Notes: generated from the sequence alone by a model not told the origin. Positions 24,959 through 34,279 are shown, counted from the first letter of the stretch. The stretch is 64,000 nt of DNA from Prochlorococcus marinus CUG1433 (GCA_017644425.1 JAEPLN010000001.1:1240001-1304000), one strand, 5' to 3'. Program-made: numbers and translations.

Positions 24959-25708
24959 TTATTTTTGAATTGCATATTGCCATTCTTTATTTTGAGATAA
25001 ACTTTTCTCTCTATGTAACTGTAATTTCCTACTATTTATTTTTATAACTATCCCATTAGTTGGATATTTCGCAAATATTTTTCTCTCTAACCAATTTTTT
25101 TTATATATTTGGATTTCGCTTGTATGATTTGTGAAGTAACTTTCAGGGGTGCTGAAGCCACATTTTTTAAGATAGTTAAGGGTTTCGTATTGATTAAGTC
25201 TTCCATTAAGTATTTGGAAACAGCAAAAGCGGAGACTTTCTCTAATCCCTTTCTTATCATTGAGGTATTTTCTTGTAATTCTTTGGGAAATTCCGGCAAG
25301 TTGGTTTGTAGCGTATAGTTCACCTCTAATTTGAAGATCTCGTTTGATAGGAATACAATCGGGGACATTTTTAATTTGTTTAATTTTGCTTGAGACATCT
25401 AGTCCTTTTTTTGTAATTGCTTTATTAAAATTGCCATCTATATATCTAATTGCAATAGCACAGCCATCAATTTTTGGTTGAATGCTTAATCTTGTTTTGG
25501 TTAATAAACTTTTCAAAAATTCTTTATAGTTTTTTTTAGCTAATTTTGGCAAAAGTTTATTATTTTTTTGATTAAAGAAGTCAGGTTCTGGATCAACAGG
25601 AATAAAGAGCTTTTCAAGTTGCTCAAATGCACCATCCGAAATTATGCCTTGACCTATTCTGTATTGTTCATCAAGATACTTAACATCTCTCATTAATAAA
25701 TTATTCAT
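24959..25708 (-). CDS. Minimal NAD+-dependent DNA-ligase-like adenylation protein
   Basis: 249 aa, ATG at 25708 (second at 25693). It covers only the start of LigA: a domain-Ia-like stretch (YLDEQYRIGQGIISDGAFEQL), then the nucleotidyltransferase motifs KIDG (the Lys that would carry AMP, near residue 98), RGELY near 143, GIVIKIN near 226, and ends at a motif-V-like WQYAIQK. The OB, zinc, HhH and BRCT domains of a 670-residue LigA are absent. It is probably not the replicative ligase. It may be a repair ligase or nucleotidyltransferase, or a remnant that still reads open. Confidence 0.75.
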   Translation of the reverse strand: MNNLLMRDVKYLDEQYRIGQGIISDGAFEQLEKLFIPVDPEPDFFNQKNNKLLPKLAKKNYKEFLKSLLTKTRLSIQPKIDGCAIAIRYIDGNFNKAITKKGLDVSSKIKQIKNVPDCIPIKRDLQIRGELYATNQLAGISQRITRKYLNDKKGIRESLRFCCFQILNGRLNQYETLNYLKKCGFSTPESYFTNHTSEIQIYKKNWLERKIFAKYPTNGIVIKINSRKLQLHREKSLSQNKEWQYAIQK

Positions 25709-25984
25709 AATAATTTTGATAAATATTTAAAACTTTTTAGAAAAAATCATTTAAATAAAGATTTGAAAATTAAAATTAGATTAAAAAAGTAATTGACCAC
25801 TAAATATCCTCCTACGCAGAGAGCGATTTAAGAGTATAAAATGAACGAATTAATAGTTTAAATTAAATACTTCAATCAAACATATTTACTTAAAGGTGAA
25901 ATAGAAAGTTTTGAGGATTAATTTGCAAACAAATTTTTGAAATTTCTATCAATACAAAAAAAAATTTTTTACAGTTATCAGAAA

Positions 25985-27139
25985 ATGTCATTTTTATTAA
26001 AAGCTCAAAATACCTGGGAAAATTTTGCGAAATACAAAATTAATGATTATGCAAAATTAAGAAATTTTGATTTTGGGCCAAATAACGAAAGCTCAGTTTC
26101 AAAATTATCGCCTTTCATTACACATAGAATTTTATCGGAATATGATCTGATTCATGATATTAAAAGTAAGTATAAAATCAAAAATTCAACTAAATTTGTT
26201 GAAGAAATATTTTGGAGAGTTTACTGGAAAGGGTGGATGGAAAATAGACCTAAAGTTTGGAGAAATTTTATTTCAGAAAACAATATCGATTTTGATTATG
26301 AGCTATATGAAAGTGCAACTAATGGCAATACAGAATTAGATTTTTTTAATTCTTGGGTCCATGAATTAAAGCAGTACAACTATTTGCATAACCATACAAG
26401 AATGTGGTTTGCGAGTACTTGGATATTTAATTTAGGCCTTCCATGGCAATTGGGAGCAAAGTTTTTCTTTAAATATCTTTTTGATGGTGATGCTGCATCT
26501 AATCTCCTTAGCTGGAGATGGGTCGGAGGATTGCAAACAAAGGGAAAACAATATCTTTTTTCATCATCAAACCTCAGAAAATTTTCAAATAATAGATTTA
26601 ATACAGAAAAAATCAGTAATCAACAAATTTTTCTTGAAGAATCTAATCAAATACCATTAGAAGATGAGATTTATAAAAATGATATGCATCCTAAATCAGA
26701 TAATCTGATTATGTTTGAAAATGATCTGCACCTTGCAACCCTTAAAAATTTACTTACAAGCTATAAAAAAGTATTTATTATCCTTTTAAAAAATGAACAA
26801 AGACAAATTAAATTGTCTGAATCTGTTTTGAAATTTAAACAAGATTTGGTCTCTGAATTTGTAGAGGATTTTGATAATGTTGAACAGATTGATACTTATT
26901 CACTGAAAAATACTTTTAAAAATACCAACGAAATAGACATTATTTATCCTGGAGTGGGAGAAAATTACGATTTCATAACTGATTTTAAAAATTTACACCA
27001 TAAAAAAATTTTTAACCTTGTTAGAGATGAAGATTTATTTGCTTGGAAATTCGCCAAAAAAGGGTTTTTTAAATTTAAAGAAAATATTCCGAAAATCAAT
27101 CATAGAATATTAGAAAATTATTCAAAAAATAATTTTTAA
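25985..27139 (+). CDS. Photolyase/cryptochrome-like FAD-binding protein, domain order unusual
   Basis: 384 aa from ATG 25985 (TTG 25937 also possible). The first 200 residues match the photolyase FAD-binding domain: SPFITHRILSEYDL, EEIFWRVYWKGWMENRPKVW, HNHTRMWFASTWI, then GDAASNLLSWRWVGG. The antenna (alpha/beta) domain that normally precedes it is missing. After residue about 245 comes an alpha/beta-like region (LKNLLTSYKKVFIILLKNE; EIDIIYPGVGENYDF) that may take its place in permuted order. DNA repair activity is therefore uncertain. Confidence 0.75.
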   Translation: MSFLLKAQNTWENFAKYKINDYAKLRNFDFGPNNESSVSKLSPFITHRILSEYDLIHDIKSKYKIKNSTKFVEEIFWRVYWKGWMENRPKVWRNFISENNIDFDYELYESATNGNTELDFFNSWVHELKQYNYLHNHTRMWFASTWIFNLGLPWQLGAKFFFKYLFDGDAASNLLSWRWVGGLQTKGKQYLFSSSNLRKFSNNRFNTEKISNQQIFLEESNQIPLEDEIYKNDMHPKSDNLIMFENDLHLATLKNLLTSYKKVFIILLKNEQRQIKLSESVLKFKQDLVSEFVEDFDNVEQIDTYSLKNTFKNTNEIDIIYPGVGENYDFITDFKNLHHKKIFNLVRDEDLFAWKFAKKGFFKFKENIPKINHRILENYSKNNF

Positions 27140-27275
27140 CTTAGTTGAATTCCTAATCAGAAAAAGAATTCATTAGACAACTAAGTATAAATACTTAATT
27201 AGGCGCAACTTTTGCCGTTTAATCCACGATGGATACTGTGACTAGTTATTTTTACTTAAGGATAATTTTTTTATA

Positions 27276-27827
27276 GTGCTTTCAACAATTCTTACCAAGT
27301 CGTTTAGCAAAGATACTGCTTTATTAATTCTTAGAGTTATAACTGGAACTGTTCTCATTCACCACGGCTATGAAAAATTAGCAAATATAGAAAATTTCGC
27401 TGATGCTTTTGTCAGACCTTTACATCTTCCATTCCCAATATTTTTATCATACATTGCGGCATTCTCTGAAATAGGCGGTAGTTGGCTACTAATTATCGGC
27501 TTAGCTACAAGATTCGGGGCTTTGGCAATTGTGGGAACAATTTCTGTTGCTATATACCATGCACTTGTTACTTCAGGTTTTAATATTTTCTTACTAGAGC
27601 TTTTACTATTGTATTTCGCTTCTGCGACTTCAATTGCACTAACAGGCCCTGGTAATTTTTCCTTAGATGAAGTCATTATTAGAATTTTGAGATCAGAAGA
27701 TGAAGAGGAAATCATTCCTTCAAAAAAATCAATAAATTCTAAGGAAGTTGAAGTTAAAGATGAAACAAGTAAAGGTGGCTTATTTCAATTTCTTCAAGCG
27801 AACATACTTTCAGATACTTCAAGCTAA
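27276..27827 (+). CDS. DoxX family membrane protein
   Basis: 183 aa from a GTG at 27276. Four hydrophobic segments with the family pattern LLILRVITGTVLIHHGYEKL, then SYIAAFSEIGGSWLLIIGLATRFGALAIV. The C-terminus from about 130 is a charged cytosolic extension. DoxX proteins are small membrane components linked in other organisms to quinone oxidation or redox stress complexes; the role here is unknown. The stop overlaps that of the convergent 57-aa gene. Confidence 0.8.
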   Translation: MLSTILTKSFSKDTALLILRVITGTVLIHHGYEKLANIENFADAFVRPLHLPFPIFLSYIAAFSEIGGSWLLIIGLATRFGALAIVGTISVAIYHALVTSGFNIFLLELLLLYFASATSIALTGPGNFSLDEVIIRILRSEDEEEIIPSKKSINSKEVEVKDETSKGGLFQFLQANILSDTSS

Positions 27828-27992
27828 CTTCTTAGGATAAAGATTATTTATAAGTTCTAACCTTTTTCTATAGCTGTTTCTCTTCTCAAGCTTTATCTTA
27901 ATTGTTGCTTCAGAAAGACTTATAAATAGCCCTATAGCAGTCACCCAAGATAAAAAAATAAAAGGGTTTTCTGGAATTTCTGAGATATTCAT
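27819..27992 (-). CDS. Single-span membrane protein, 57 aa
   Basis: ATG at 27992, TGA at 27819. A helix (NPFIFLSWVTAIGLFISL) is followed by a basic helical tail (IKIKLEKRNSYRKRLEL). It overlaps the end of the doxX gene by 9 bp from the opposite strand. Family not recognised. Confidence 0.55.
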   Translation of the reverse strand: MNISEIPENPFIFLSWVTAIGLFISLSEATIKIKLEKRNSYRKRLELINNLYPKKLA

Positions 27993-28066
27993 ATGAATAA
28001 TACTTCTTTTTTAAAACTGACTGATCACTATATGTTTTTCAACCTAAGTATACAATTTAGAAATAT

Positions 28067-28618
28067 TTAAGGATTAATTTCAACTTTTTCCCATTTCTTT
28101 CCCTTTTCCCAAAGATATCTTTTATGAACAGGCTGTTCTAATTTAAGAAGATCTACTGAATCGATTTCAAAATTTAGAACTACAAAATTTTCTGACTTGG
28201 GAAAATTGGATGATATTTCATAAGCAGATTGGACTTTTGGTTTTATTTTCTCTCCAGGAGATCCCCAAAACCAAGAAGATTTTGATTTTTCTGATAATAA
28301 ATCCCAATAATTTTTGTTATCACTTAATTCATGTATTTTTCCTTTGAATCTATATTGTGATTTGGTTTTCAAAAAGAACCATAATATTTCTGCATTAGGG
28401 TTGGATTTTAAATGTCCAATTTTTTCACTTCTTCTATCTGTAAAAATAATCATTGAACTATCTTTATGCCATCCTCTGAAAACAACTGTCCTTAATCTTG
28501 GCTCATTTTCTTTGCTCACTGTTGCAAGCTGTATCCATCTATTAGAGGGTGATTTGCCCTCTTTTTTTCTAGAAGATTTTAAATCTTGCCTCCAACTGGG
28601 TAAATTGTTATCAGGCAT
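28067..28618 (-). CDS. Pyridoxamine-5'-phosphate-oxidase-like FMN-binding protein
   Basis: 183 aa. The N-terminal fold has WIQLATVSKENEPRLRTVVFRGW, IIFTDRRSEKIGHLKSNP and AEILWFFLKTKSQYRFKG, the flavin-binding split barrel, and the end VHKRYLWEKGKKWEKVEINP typical of the Alr4036-type group. These proteins bind FMN; PNP oxidase activity is not assured. The gene starts 8 bp inside the preceding methyltransferase-like gene, so they are coupled. Confidence 0.78.
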   Translation of the reverse strand: MPDNNLPSWRQDLKSSRKKEGKSPSNRWIQLATVSKENEPRLRTVVFRGWHKDSSMIIFTDRRSEKIGHLKSNPNAEILWFFLKTKSQYRFKGKIHELSDNKNYWDLLSEKSKSSWFWGSPGEKIKPKVQSAYEISSNFPKSENFVVLNFEIDSVDLLKLEQPVHKRYLWEKGKKWEKVEINP

Positions 28619-29228
28619 TTAATTTGGGCAATATAAGACCACTTTTCTTTTTGTATTCTTCGAATGAATCATATTTTGAGAGCGATTTATCTTTTTTTAT
28701 CATTCTTGGCAGAAAAACTATAGAGAAAAATATTGCAAGAATTACTAATGGTATGAAACTCATTGAAAGTATGGCGAATGATAGATAAATTAGTATTTCT
28801 CCTAAATAATTTGTATTCCTTATATTTTTGAAAAATCCTTCTTTAATTAGATCTTTTTTTAATTTAAGAGAAAAATATTTTTGGGCATCACTAGCAAAGT
28901 GTAGAAACACCCCAATTATATTTATAGATACAGATGCAGCTATTACAATATTTGGAACAGATTTCTGAGATGAGATAAGAATGTAGGGAGCTACCCAGTA
29001 ACTTCCAAGGAAAATAAAACCAGTAACTGAAGTTAAGAAATTGATTTTTTCTTTAAAATAAGGATCTGGGAATATCTTTTCTTTTAGAAGCCAAAGTAAT
29101 CCATAAGTACCATGCAAAGCTAAATAAACGTAAGGAGCGATCGTAAAGTTATCAAAAAAAATCATAAGACCTATCACTACAAATGCTGTGAGCCCCTTAT
29201 GTAGATTAATTATTTGATTAAGTTTCAT
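28611..29228 (-). CDS. Isoprenylcysteine-methyltransferase/DUF1295-like membrane protein
   Basis: 205 aa, ATG at 29228. Five or six hydrophobic segments. Near the C-terminus RNTNYLGEILIYLSFAIL matches the cofactor-binding end shared by ICMT and steroid-5-alpha-reductase-like families (R-H-P-x-Y-x-G-E), with Asn and Thr in place of the His and Pro. The substrate is unknown. It is the first gene of a two-gene unit with the FMN protein. Confidence 0.7.
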   Translation of the reverse strand: MKLNQIINLHKGLTAFVVIGLMIFFDNFTIAPYVYLALHGTYGLLWLLKEKIFPDPYFKEKINFLTSVTGFIFLGSYWVAPYILISSQKSVPNIVIAASVSINIIGVFLHFASDAQKYFSLKLKKDLIKEGFFKNIRNTNYLGEILIYLSFAILSMSFIPLVILAIFFSIVFLPRMIKKDKSLSKYDSFEEYKKKSGLILPKLNA

Positions 29229-29295
29229 CTTTTTTAATAATCTAAAAAATGAAATTATTTTCTGTGGATATAACCTAGGTCGTCAATAATTTTAA

Positions 29296-29367
29296 TGGGC
29301 GATACTGGATTCGAACCAGTGGCCACTACCGTGTCGAGGTAGTGCTCTACCACTGAGCTAATCGCCC
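29296..29367 (-). tRNA. tRNA-Val (GAC)
   Basis: 72 nt, full cloverleaf: acceptor GGGCGAT/ATCGCCC, D arm GCTC/GAGC, anticodon stem CTACC/GGTAG with loop TCGACAC, T arm ACTGG/CCAGT with TTCGAAT. Anticodon GAC reads Val GUC and GUU codons. The 3' CCA is not encoded. Position 33 appears as C rather than the nearly universal U. Confidence 0.92.
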
Positions 29368-29415
29368 CAATTGAGGAATTCTAATCCCCCTAATAAGAAA
29401 ATAGCAGGTTGCGTT

Positions 29416-30207
29416 TCATTTTCTAAGTAATTTAACTTTCCATCGTTCTCTTTTGGTTATTTCTAAATTTAGAATTTCGATAAATCCTTTATTTTCAAGT
29501 TCTAGTTTGTCGCCAATTTTTAGATTAATTGTTGGCTTATTAACTTTGTTTCCATTTAATCTGAGCATTCCATTTTCTATCCTTTCAATGATTTTGGTTC
29601 GTGACACCCTAAAACCAGCTGAAGCTATAGCATCTAATCTAGTTGAAGCTTCTACTGTATTGACAAGTTTTTTTGATCTTCCAGAAGGTATTTGTAATTC
29701 ATCTAAATCTACTACATTAACTTTTACTTTTACGTCTCTTAAATAAAAAATCTTTTCATCTAGATGCTTAATATTTGAATTATCAATTATCCCTTGTGCT
29801 CCCCTATCGCCAATAGTCCATATATCTCCAACTTTTATTTGATTAACCCCATTTTCAATTAAGAGGGATCTAAAGTCGTCTTGTGTAGCATTATCAAATA
29901 AAAAATTTCCATTAATTTTTATCCCTTGAGCTGGAAAATTACTTTTTAGCGCACCCTCTTCAGGAATATTATCTCCTCTAAAGCAAGCTATCCTAGATCT
30001 TTGAGAAGAGGAGAATCCTCCATAAATAAAAAATTTGAAATCATTTAAATTTTCAAAATCTTTTAAAATCTCTTCGCAAACATAAGTTGAATTAAACCCA
30101 GTCCAATAAGTTTCCCAGTGTTTGTAGGCTAAGTTGGCCATATTTATTAATTCCTCAGTTTCTTTTTTGTAGTTTGAATTTATTAAGATCTCTTTTAAGT
30201 CAATCAT
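29416..30207 (-). CDS. Photosystem II S4 domain protein (YlmH family)
   Basis: 263 aa. N-terminal domain typical of YlmH (EILKDFENLNDFKFFIYGGF; GDIWTIGDRGAQGII), followed from about residue 185 by an S4 RNA-binding domain (EASTRLDAIASAGFRVSRTK; NGMLRLNGNKVNKP). In cyanobacteria and plants it is called photosystem II S4 domain protein; the YlmH branch is also tied to ribosome rescue. The ATG directly follows the stop of the upstream gene, so they are cotranscribed. Confidence 0.85.
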   Translation of the reverse strand: MIDLKEILINSNYKKETEELINMANLAYKHWETYWTGFNSTYVCEEILKDFENLNDFKFFIYGGFSSSQRSRIACFRGDNIPEEGALKSNFPAQGIKINGNFLFDNATQDDFRSLLIENGVNQIKVGDIWTIGDRGAQGIIDNSNIKHLDEKIFYLRDVKVKVNVVDLDELQIPSGRSKKLVNTVEASTRLDAIASAGFRVSRTKIIERIENGMLRLNGNKVNKPTINLKIGDKLELENKGFIEILNLEITKRERWKVKLLRK

Positions 30208-30774
30208 TTAGCCTTCTAAAAAAATTATATCTTTTGCTTCTGATTGTTTTATCAAAGCCCATGGTAATTCAGCCCCAATTTGATTCTCAAGTAGAACAAG
30301 CCATTTACCCTCTTTATTAAAATTAATGATTGATCTTAACTCTTTATTTCTATTAATGTTGATACTTGCGGAAGAAACAATGCTTCCTAAATATCCTGAA
30401 CCCATTCCTAAAAGACCTCCAATTAATGATTCCCCGATGTTATTTAAACCAAGAAAGCTGAAGGTAGATAAATTTGTCATATTAGAAAAAGCTATTCCAG
30501 CTATAAACCCAAATGGCATTAGCCATCTACTCATATCTTTTTGTCTGATCTTTCTATCAAGTTTAGGATTTAAGATTCTTATTTCTTCAAAATTTTGAGA
30601 TTTGAATAAGATATTTGCTTTCGCATTGAACAATTCTGCTTCGACTGATGATATTTTCTCACTTTTTGGTGGGATCAAAATAGCTTCAGAGAGCATTACT
30701 GATTTTTCTTTGAAAACATCAAATAGCTGGATACATTTATCAATGTCTTCAAATATCACAATACTTTTAGTCAA
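30208..30774 (-). CDS. Conserved cyanobacterial-type membrane protein, 188 aa
   Basis: TTG start at 30774. The soluble N-terminal 80 residues are followed by two hydrophobic segments: WLMPFGFIAGIAFSNM and the glycine-rich ESLIGGLLGMGSGYLGSI. A soluble end contains LLENQIGAELPWALIKQ. Function unknown. Its stop adjoins the start of the PSII S4 gene without a gap, which hints at a linked role in thylakoids, but this is inference. Confidence 0.65.
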   Translation of the reverse strand: MTKSIVIFEDIDKCIQLFDVFKEKSVMLSEAILIPPKSEKISSVEAELFNAKANILFKSQNFEEIRILNPKLDRKIRQKDMSRWLMPFGFIAGIAFSNMTNLSTFSFLGLNNIGESLIGGLLGMGSGYLGSIVSSASININRNKELRSIINFNKEGKWLVLLENQIGAELPWALIKQSEAKDIIFLEG

Positions 30775-30873
30775 ATTTCAATCCTCAAATGTTTGTGTGT
30801 TATTCAAATTAATAAAATAAGATACATACACTATAGATTAAGTTAAAGTAAAAGATTAAAGAACCAATCTTAA

Positions 30874-32460
30874 ATGACAAAAGTTCTCATTACAGATCCA
30901 ATTGATCAAACAGGAATCGATATTCTTTCACAAGTTGCTCAGGTTGATCAGAAGATAGGAATCTCAGACTCTGAGTTGGCTTCCATTATTAAAGATTATG
31001 ATGCTTTAATGATTCGCTCAGGTACTCAAGTGACTGAAGAAATTATTAACTCTTCAAGTAAACTGAGAATAATTGGAAGAGCAGGAGTTGGAGTAGACAA
31101 TGTAGATGTCAAGGCTGCCACGCAAAAGGGAGTTCTAGTTGTTAATTCTCCAGGAGGTAATACGATAGCTGCTGCTGAACATACAATAGCTATGATGTTG
31201 GCCTTATCTAGAAATATTCCAGTTGCTAATAGTAGTACTTTGTTGGGTAAATGGGAAAGAAAGAAATTTGTTGGGAATGAGCTTTATAAGAAAAAATTAG
31301 GTGTAGTAGGTTTAGGGAAAATTGGTGCTCATGTAGCGAAAGTTGCTAATGCATTAGGAATGGAAGTTTACGGATATGATCCCTTTGTCTCAACTGAAAG
31401 AGCTCAACAAATACAAGTTAAGCTATCTGAACTAGAGGATTTATTTCAACAATCCGATTATGTAACTTTGCATTTACCTAGGACACCAGAGACAGAGAAT
31501 TTAGTAAATATGAAGGTGCTTAAAAGTATGAAAAGTAGCGCAAAATTAATTAATTGTGCTCGAGGAGGCTTGATTGACGAAGAAGCATTAGCAGAGGCTT
31601 TAAATAAATCATTTATTGGAGGGGCTGCAATAGATGTCTTTTCAAAAGAACCTCTGGAATCTAATTCACCACTTTTGAAGGTAGAAAAGAATCTTATTCT
31701 TACCCCTCACTTAGGAGCATCTACTCGGGAAGCACAAGAAAATGTAGCTGTTGACGTTGCAGAACAAATCAGAGATGTCTTGCTTGGCTTATCAGCGAGA
31801 ACTGCAGTAAACATACCAGGTTTGAGCCCTGATATTATGGATAGTCTAAAACCTCATTTGCAATTGGCTGAAACAATGGGTCTACTTATAAGCCAGCTTG
31901 CAGGTGGACAGATACAGAAACTAGAAGTAAAGCTTCAAGGTGAATTTGTTCAACACCCTTCACAGCCATTAATTATTGCAAGTCTAAAAGGTCTTCTAAG
32001 TAAAGCTTTGGGAGATAGGATCAATTATGTGAATGCTTCTCTAGAAGCAGATTCAAGAGGTATTTCAGTAGTCGAGAGTAAAGATGAGGCAAGGCCTGAA
32101 TTTGCGAGTGGATCGCTTCAATTAACTACTTATGGTGATAATGGCGACCATAGTGTAGCGGGAAGCATTTTTGCTGATGGGGAATTAAGAATTATTAGTA
32201 TTGATCAATATCCTGTTAATGTATCGCCCAGTAGATATATGTTGGTTACTAGGCATAGAGATATGCCTGGTATTATTGGCAAGCTTGGTTCTTTATTGGG
32301 GAGCAATAATGTAAATATTGCCTCAATGCAAGTTGGGCGCAAAATTGTTAGAGGAGAAGCTGTTATGGTTCTAAGTATTGATGATCCAATCCCTAATAAG
32401 TTGCTTGACACAATTGTTGAAGTCGAGGGAATTACTAACGCTAATCCAGTTACTTTATAA
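30874..32460 (+). CDS. serA: D-3-phosphoglycerate dehydrogenase
   Basis: 528 aa, the long SerA form. The substrate domain starts MTKVLITDPIDQTGIDIL; the NAD fold has GVVGLGKIGAHVAKVA; the catalytic region includes CARGGLIDEEAL and TPHLGAST. From about residue 320 follow the ASB and C-terminal ACT domains (YMLVTRHRDMPGIIGKLGS), a serine-sensing module. It makes 3-phosphohydroxypyruvate for serine. It is followed by prmA after 18 bp, so an operon is likely. Confidence 0.95.
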   Translation: MTKVLITDPIDQTGIDILSQVAQVDQKIGISDSELASIIKDYDALMIRSGTQVTEEIINSSSKLRIIGRAGVGVDNVDVKAATQKGVLVVNSPGGNTIAAAEHTIAMMLALSRNIPVANSSTLLGKWERKKFVGNELYKKKLGVVGLGKIGAHVAKVANALGMEVYGYDPFVSTERAQQIQVKLSELEDLFQQSDYVTLHLPRTPETENLVNMKVLKSMKSSAKLINCARGGLIDEEALAEALNKSFIGGAAIDVFSKEPLESNSPLLKVEKNLILTPHLGASTREAQENVAVDVAEQIRDVLLGLSARTAVNIPGLSPDIMDSLKPHLQLAETMGLLISQLAGGQIQKLEVKLQGEFVQHPSQPLIIASLKGLLSKALGDRINYVNASLEADSRGISVVESKDEARPEFASGSLQLTTYGDNGDHSVAGSIFADGELRIISIDQYPVNVSPSRYMLVTRHRDMPGIIGKLGSLLGSNNVNIASMQVGRKIVRGEAVMVLSIDDPIPNKLLDTIVEVEGITNANPVTL

Positions 32461-32478
32461 AAAGATTGAACCTATATA

Positions 32479-33381
32479 ATGGCAACAAAAGATTGGTATA
32501 AACTTACTTTTCAGATAGGAAGTGATTCAGAAGAAATTATTATTTGGAAATTAAACGAGCTGGGAATCTTTAGTTTTTCATTTGAATATTTAGTAAAAAA
32601 TGAAAACAAAAAAGACGTTAATATATGGCTTCCAATTGATGAATGGGACGATATTTCTAGATCTAGTTTTGAACAAATAATTAGCAAACTTTTAAACATT
32701 AATTCCTCTAAGAATCAATTTTTTGAATGGAGTATAATTAAAGAGGAGGATTGGTTGACAAGCTGGAAGAAATATTGGTCCCCTGAATTAGTAGGAAACC
32801 ATTTTTTAATATTACCTTGTTGGATAAATCTAAATGAAAAATTTAAAGATAAACAAATCATAAAAATTGATCCTGGAGCAGCTTTTGGCACTGGAGGCCA
32901 CCCTTCGACATATCTATGCTTGGAAAGAATGGAAAATATTTTATTTTCTAATAAAAAGGTTTTAGATATTGGTAGTGGTAGCGGGATTTTGAGCGTTGCC
33001 GCAAGATTGCTTGGTGCTAAGGGGGTTTGTGCAGTGGATAATGATTATCTAGCTATAAATTCAACTAACTCTAATTTTCAACTAAATTTCGGTAATTTAA
33101 GAAACTTAAATACATATTTGGGATCTTTTAATGAGGTGGTTTTAAAATATCAACTAAAAAATTTTGATTTTGTTTTATGTAATATTCTTGCTGAAGTAAT
33201 AAAAGAAATGATTCCAAATATCTATAAATGTTTGAGAAACAATGGGGAAGTAATTTTCAGTGGAATTCTAAATTCACAAAAAGATGAAATTATAAAAATA
33301 TTAATTCAAAATAACTTGAAATTATTGGATGTATCAACTAGAAAAGATTGGGCATGCATTTATGCTCAAAAATCCAGCTAA
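32479..33381 (+). CDS. prmA: Ribosomal protein L11 methyltransferase
   Basis: 300 aa. N-terminal substrate-recognition part, then [29 protein letters not shown] and the SAM-binding [15 protein letters not shown], all typical of Prm[14 protein letters not shown] corresponds to the catalytic N-[ILV]-x-A motif. It trimethylates L11 in the cytoplasm using S-adenosylmethionine. It follows serA. Confidence 0.93.
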   Translation: MATKDWYKLTFQIGSDSEEIIIWKLNELGIFSFSFEYLVKNENKKDVNIWLPIDEWDDISRSSFEQIISKLLNINSSKNQFFEWSIIKEEDWLTSWKKYWSPELVGNHFLILPCWINLNEKFKDKQIIKIDPGAAFGTGGHPSTYLCLERMENILFSNKKVLDIGSGSGILSVAARLLGAKGVCAVDNDYLAINSTNSNFQLNFGNLRNLNTYLGSFNEVVLKYQLKNFDFVLCNILAEVIKEMIPNIYKCLRNNGEVIFSGILNSQKDEIIKILIQNNLKLLDVSTRKDWACIYAQKSS

Positions 33382-33524
33382 TCAACCCAGACATAAGTTT
33401 TTCTTATAAATACTCATTAATACATTTTATTGTGTCATTTTTTACTTCAAAATCTCACATATCGACCCAATCGATGTTAAAAATGTATTTGATAGGTATT
33501 AACTACCAACAATTTTTTATTTAA

Positions 33525-33824
33525 ATGGCTTCTTACAAAGTTACACTCATCAACGAAGGTGAAGGTCTTAATTCAACTATCGAAGTACCTGATGACCAGT
33601 ACATCCTTGATGCTGCTGAAGAGCAAGGTATCGACCTTCCTTATTCCTGCAGAGCTGGAGCATGTTCAACATGTGCTGGAAAAGTTACTTCAGGTAGTGT
33701 TGATCAATCAGATCAAAGTTTCTTGGATGATGATCAACTAGAAGCTGGTTTTGTGCTTACATGTGTTGCTTATCCAACATCTGACGTAACAATTACAACT
33801 CATGCTGAGGAAGAATTGTATTAA
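33525..33824 (+). CDS. petF: Plant-type [2Fe-2S] ferredoxin
   Basis: 99 aa. The four cluster ligands are C42, C47, C50 (CRAGACSTC) and C80 (LTCVAYP), at exactly the classical spacing. The protein is acidic, ends EEELY and has higher GC and more C-ending codons than its neighbours, as expected for a highly expressed gene. It takes electrons from photosystem I and gives them to FNR, desaturases and other enzymes. An intrinsic terminator follows. Confidence 0.96.
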   Translation: MASYKVTLINEGEGLNSTIEVPDDQYILDAAEEQGIDLPYSCRAGACSTCAGKVTSGSVDQSDQSFLDDDQLEAGFVLTCVAYPTSDVTITTHAEEELY

Positions 33825-33869
33825 TTATAAAAAATTAACTTTTCAAAGTTGATTATTTATTATTTCTCT

Positions 33870-33897
33870 GCCACCCTCTATAAAGGTGGCTTTTTTT
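33870..33897 (+). terminator. Intrinsic terminator of petF
   Basis: GCCACC (33870-33875) pairs with GGTGGC (33885-33890) over a 9-nt loop, followed by seven T. It lies 45 bp after the petF stop and just before the next ATG, giving petF a monocistronic transcript. Confidence 0.85.
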
Positions 33898-33901
33898 ATG
33901 G

Positions 33902-34261
33902 ATGAATAATTTTGAATTGTTTAAGACTGGCAGTGTTCAATCAAGTTATGGAGGTCAGTACAGTTATAGGGTAATTGGACCATGTTGCAGATTATATGAT
34001 AGGGAAGAGTTACCCTGGCCCTGTTCAAGACTTGCTTGGAGAAGTAAGGAGCCTAGTTGGAGAAGAATAGGCTCTAGGTTCGTTGCTGATATGGCTTCAC
34101 GAAAATGCCCATCTTACTCAGTTCAGATTTTGGAGCCTGGATCAAAACCTGTTGAAACTGTAATTACACTTTTTTCAAAGAAGTTTTCTTCTGATATACA
34201 AGAATGGTGGTACAGCAAAAAACCAGACTCAAAAGAGCCTGGTAATATCTTCCCATCTTAA
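33902..34261 (+). CDS. Conserved-type soluble protein, 119 aa, function unknown
   Basis: ATG at 33902. Richer in Trp, Arg and Cys than its neighbours: GPCCRLYDREELPWPCSRLA, WRSKEPSWRRIGSRFVADMA, and a Ser/Pro-rich end. No known domain. The gene begins 4 bp after the petF terminator and converges on the pentapeptide gene. Its biased Cys/Trp content suggests a structured protein, perhaps binding metal or nucleic acid, which is only a guess. Confidence 0.65.
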   Translation: MNNFELFKTGSVQSSYGGQYSYRVIGPCCRLYDREELPWPCSRLAWRSKEPSWRRIGSRFVADMASRKCPSYSVQILEPGSKPVETVITLFSKKFSSDIQEWWYSKKPDSKEPGNIFPS

Positions 34262-34279
34262 GTTAGTTAGCTTTGAATC

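Noticed and set aside
27139-27186. Inverted repeat (CTTAGTTG / CAACTAAG) after the photolyase-like gene
   Set aside because: The arms pair, but no T run follows at the base and the loop is long, so a terminator cannot be supported.
27368-27715. 115-codon frame antisense to doxX
   Set aside because: Shadow of a clear DoxX gene; low-complexity Ser/Lys product.
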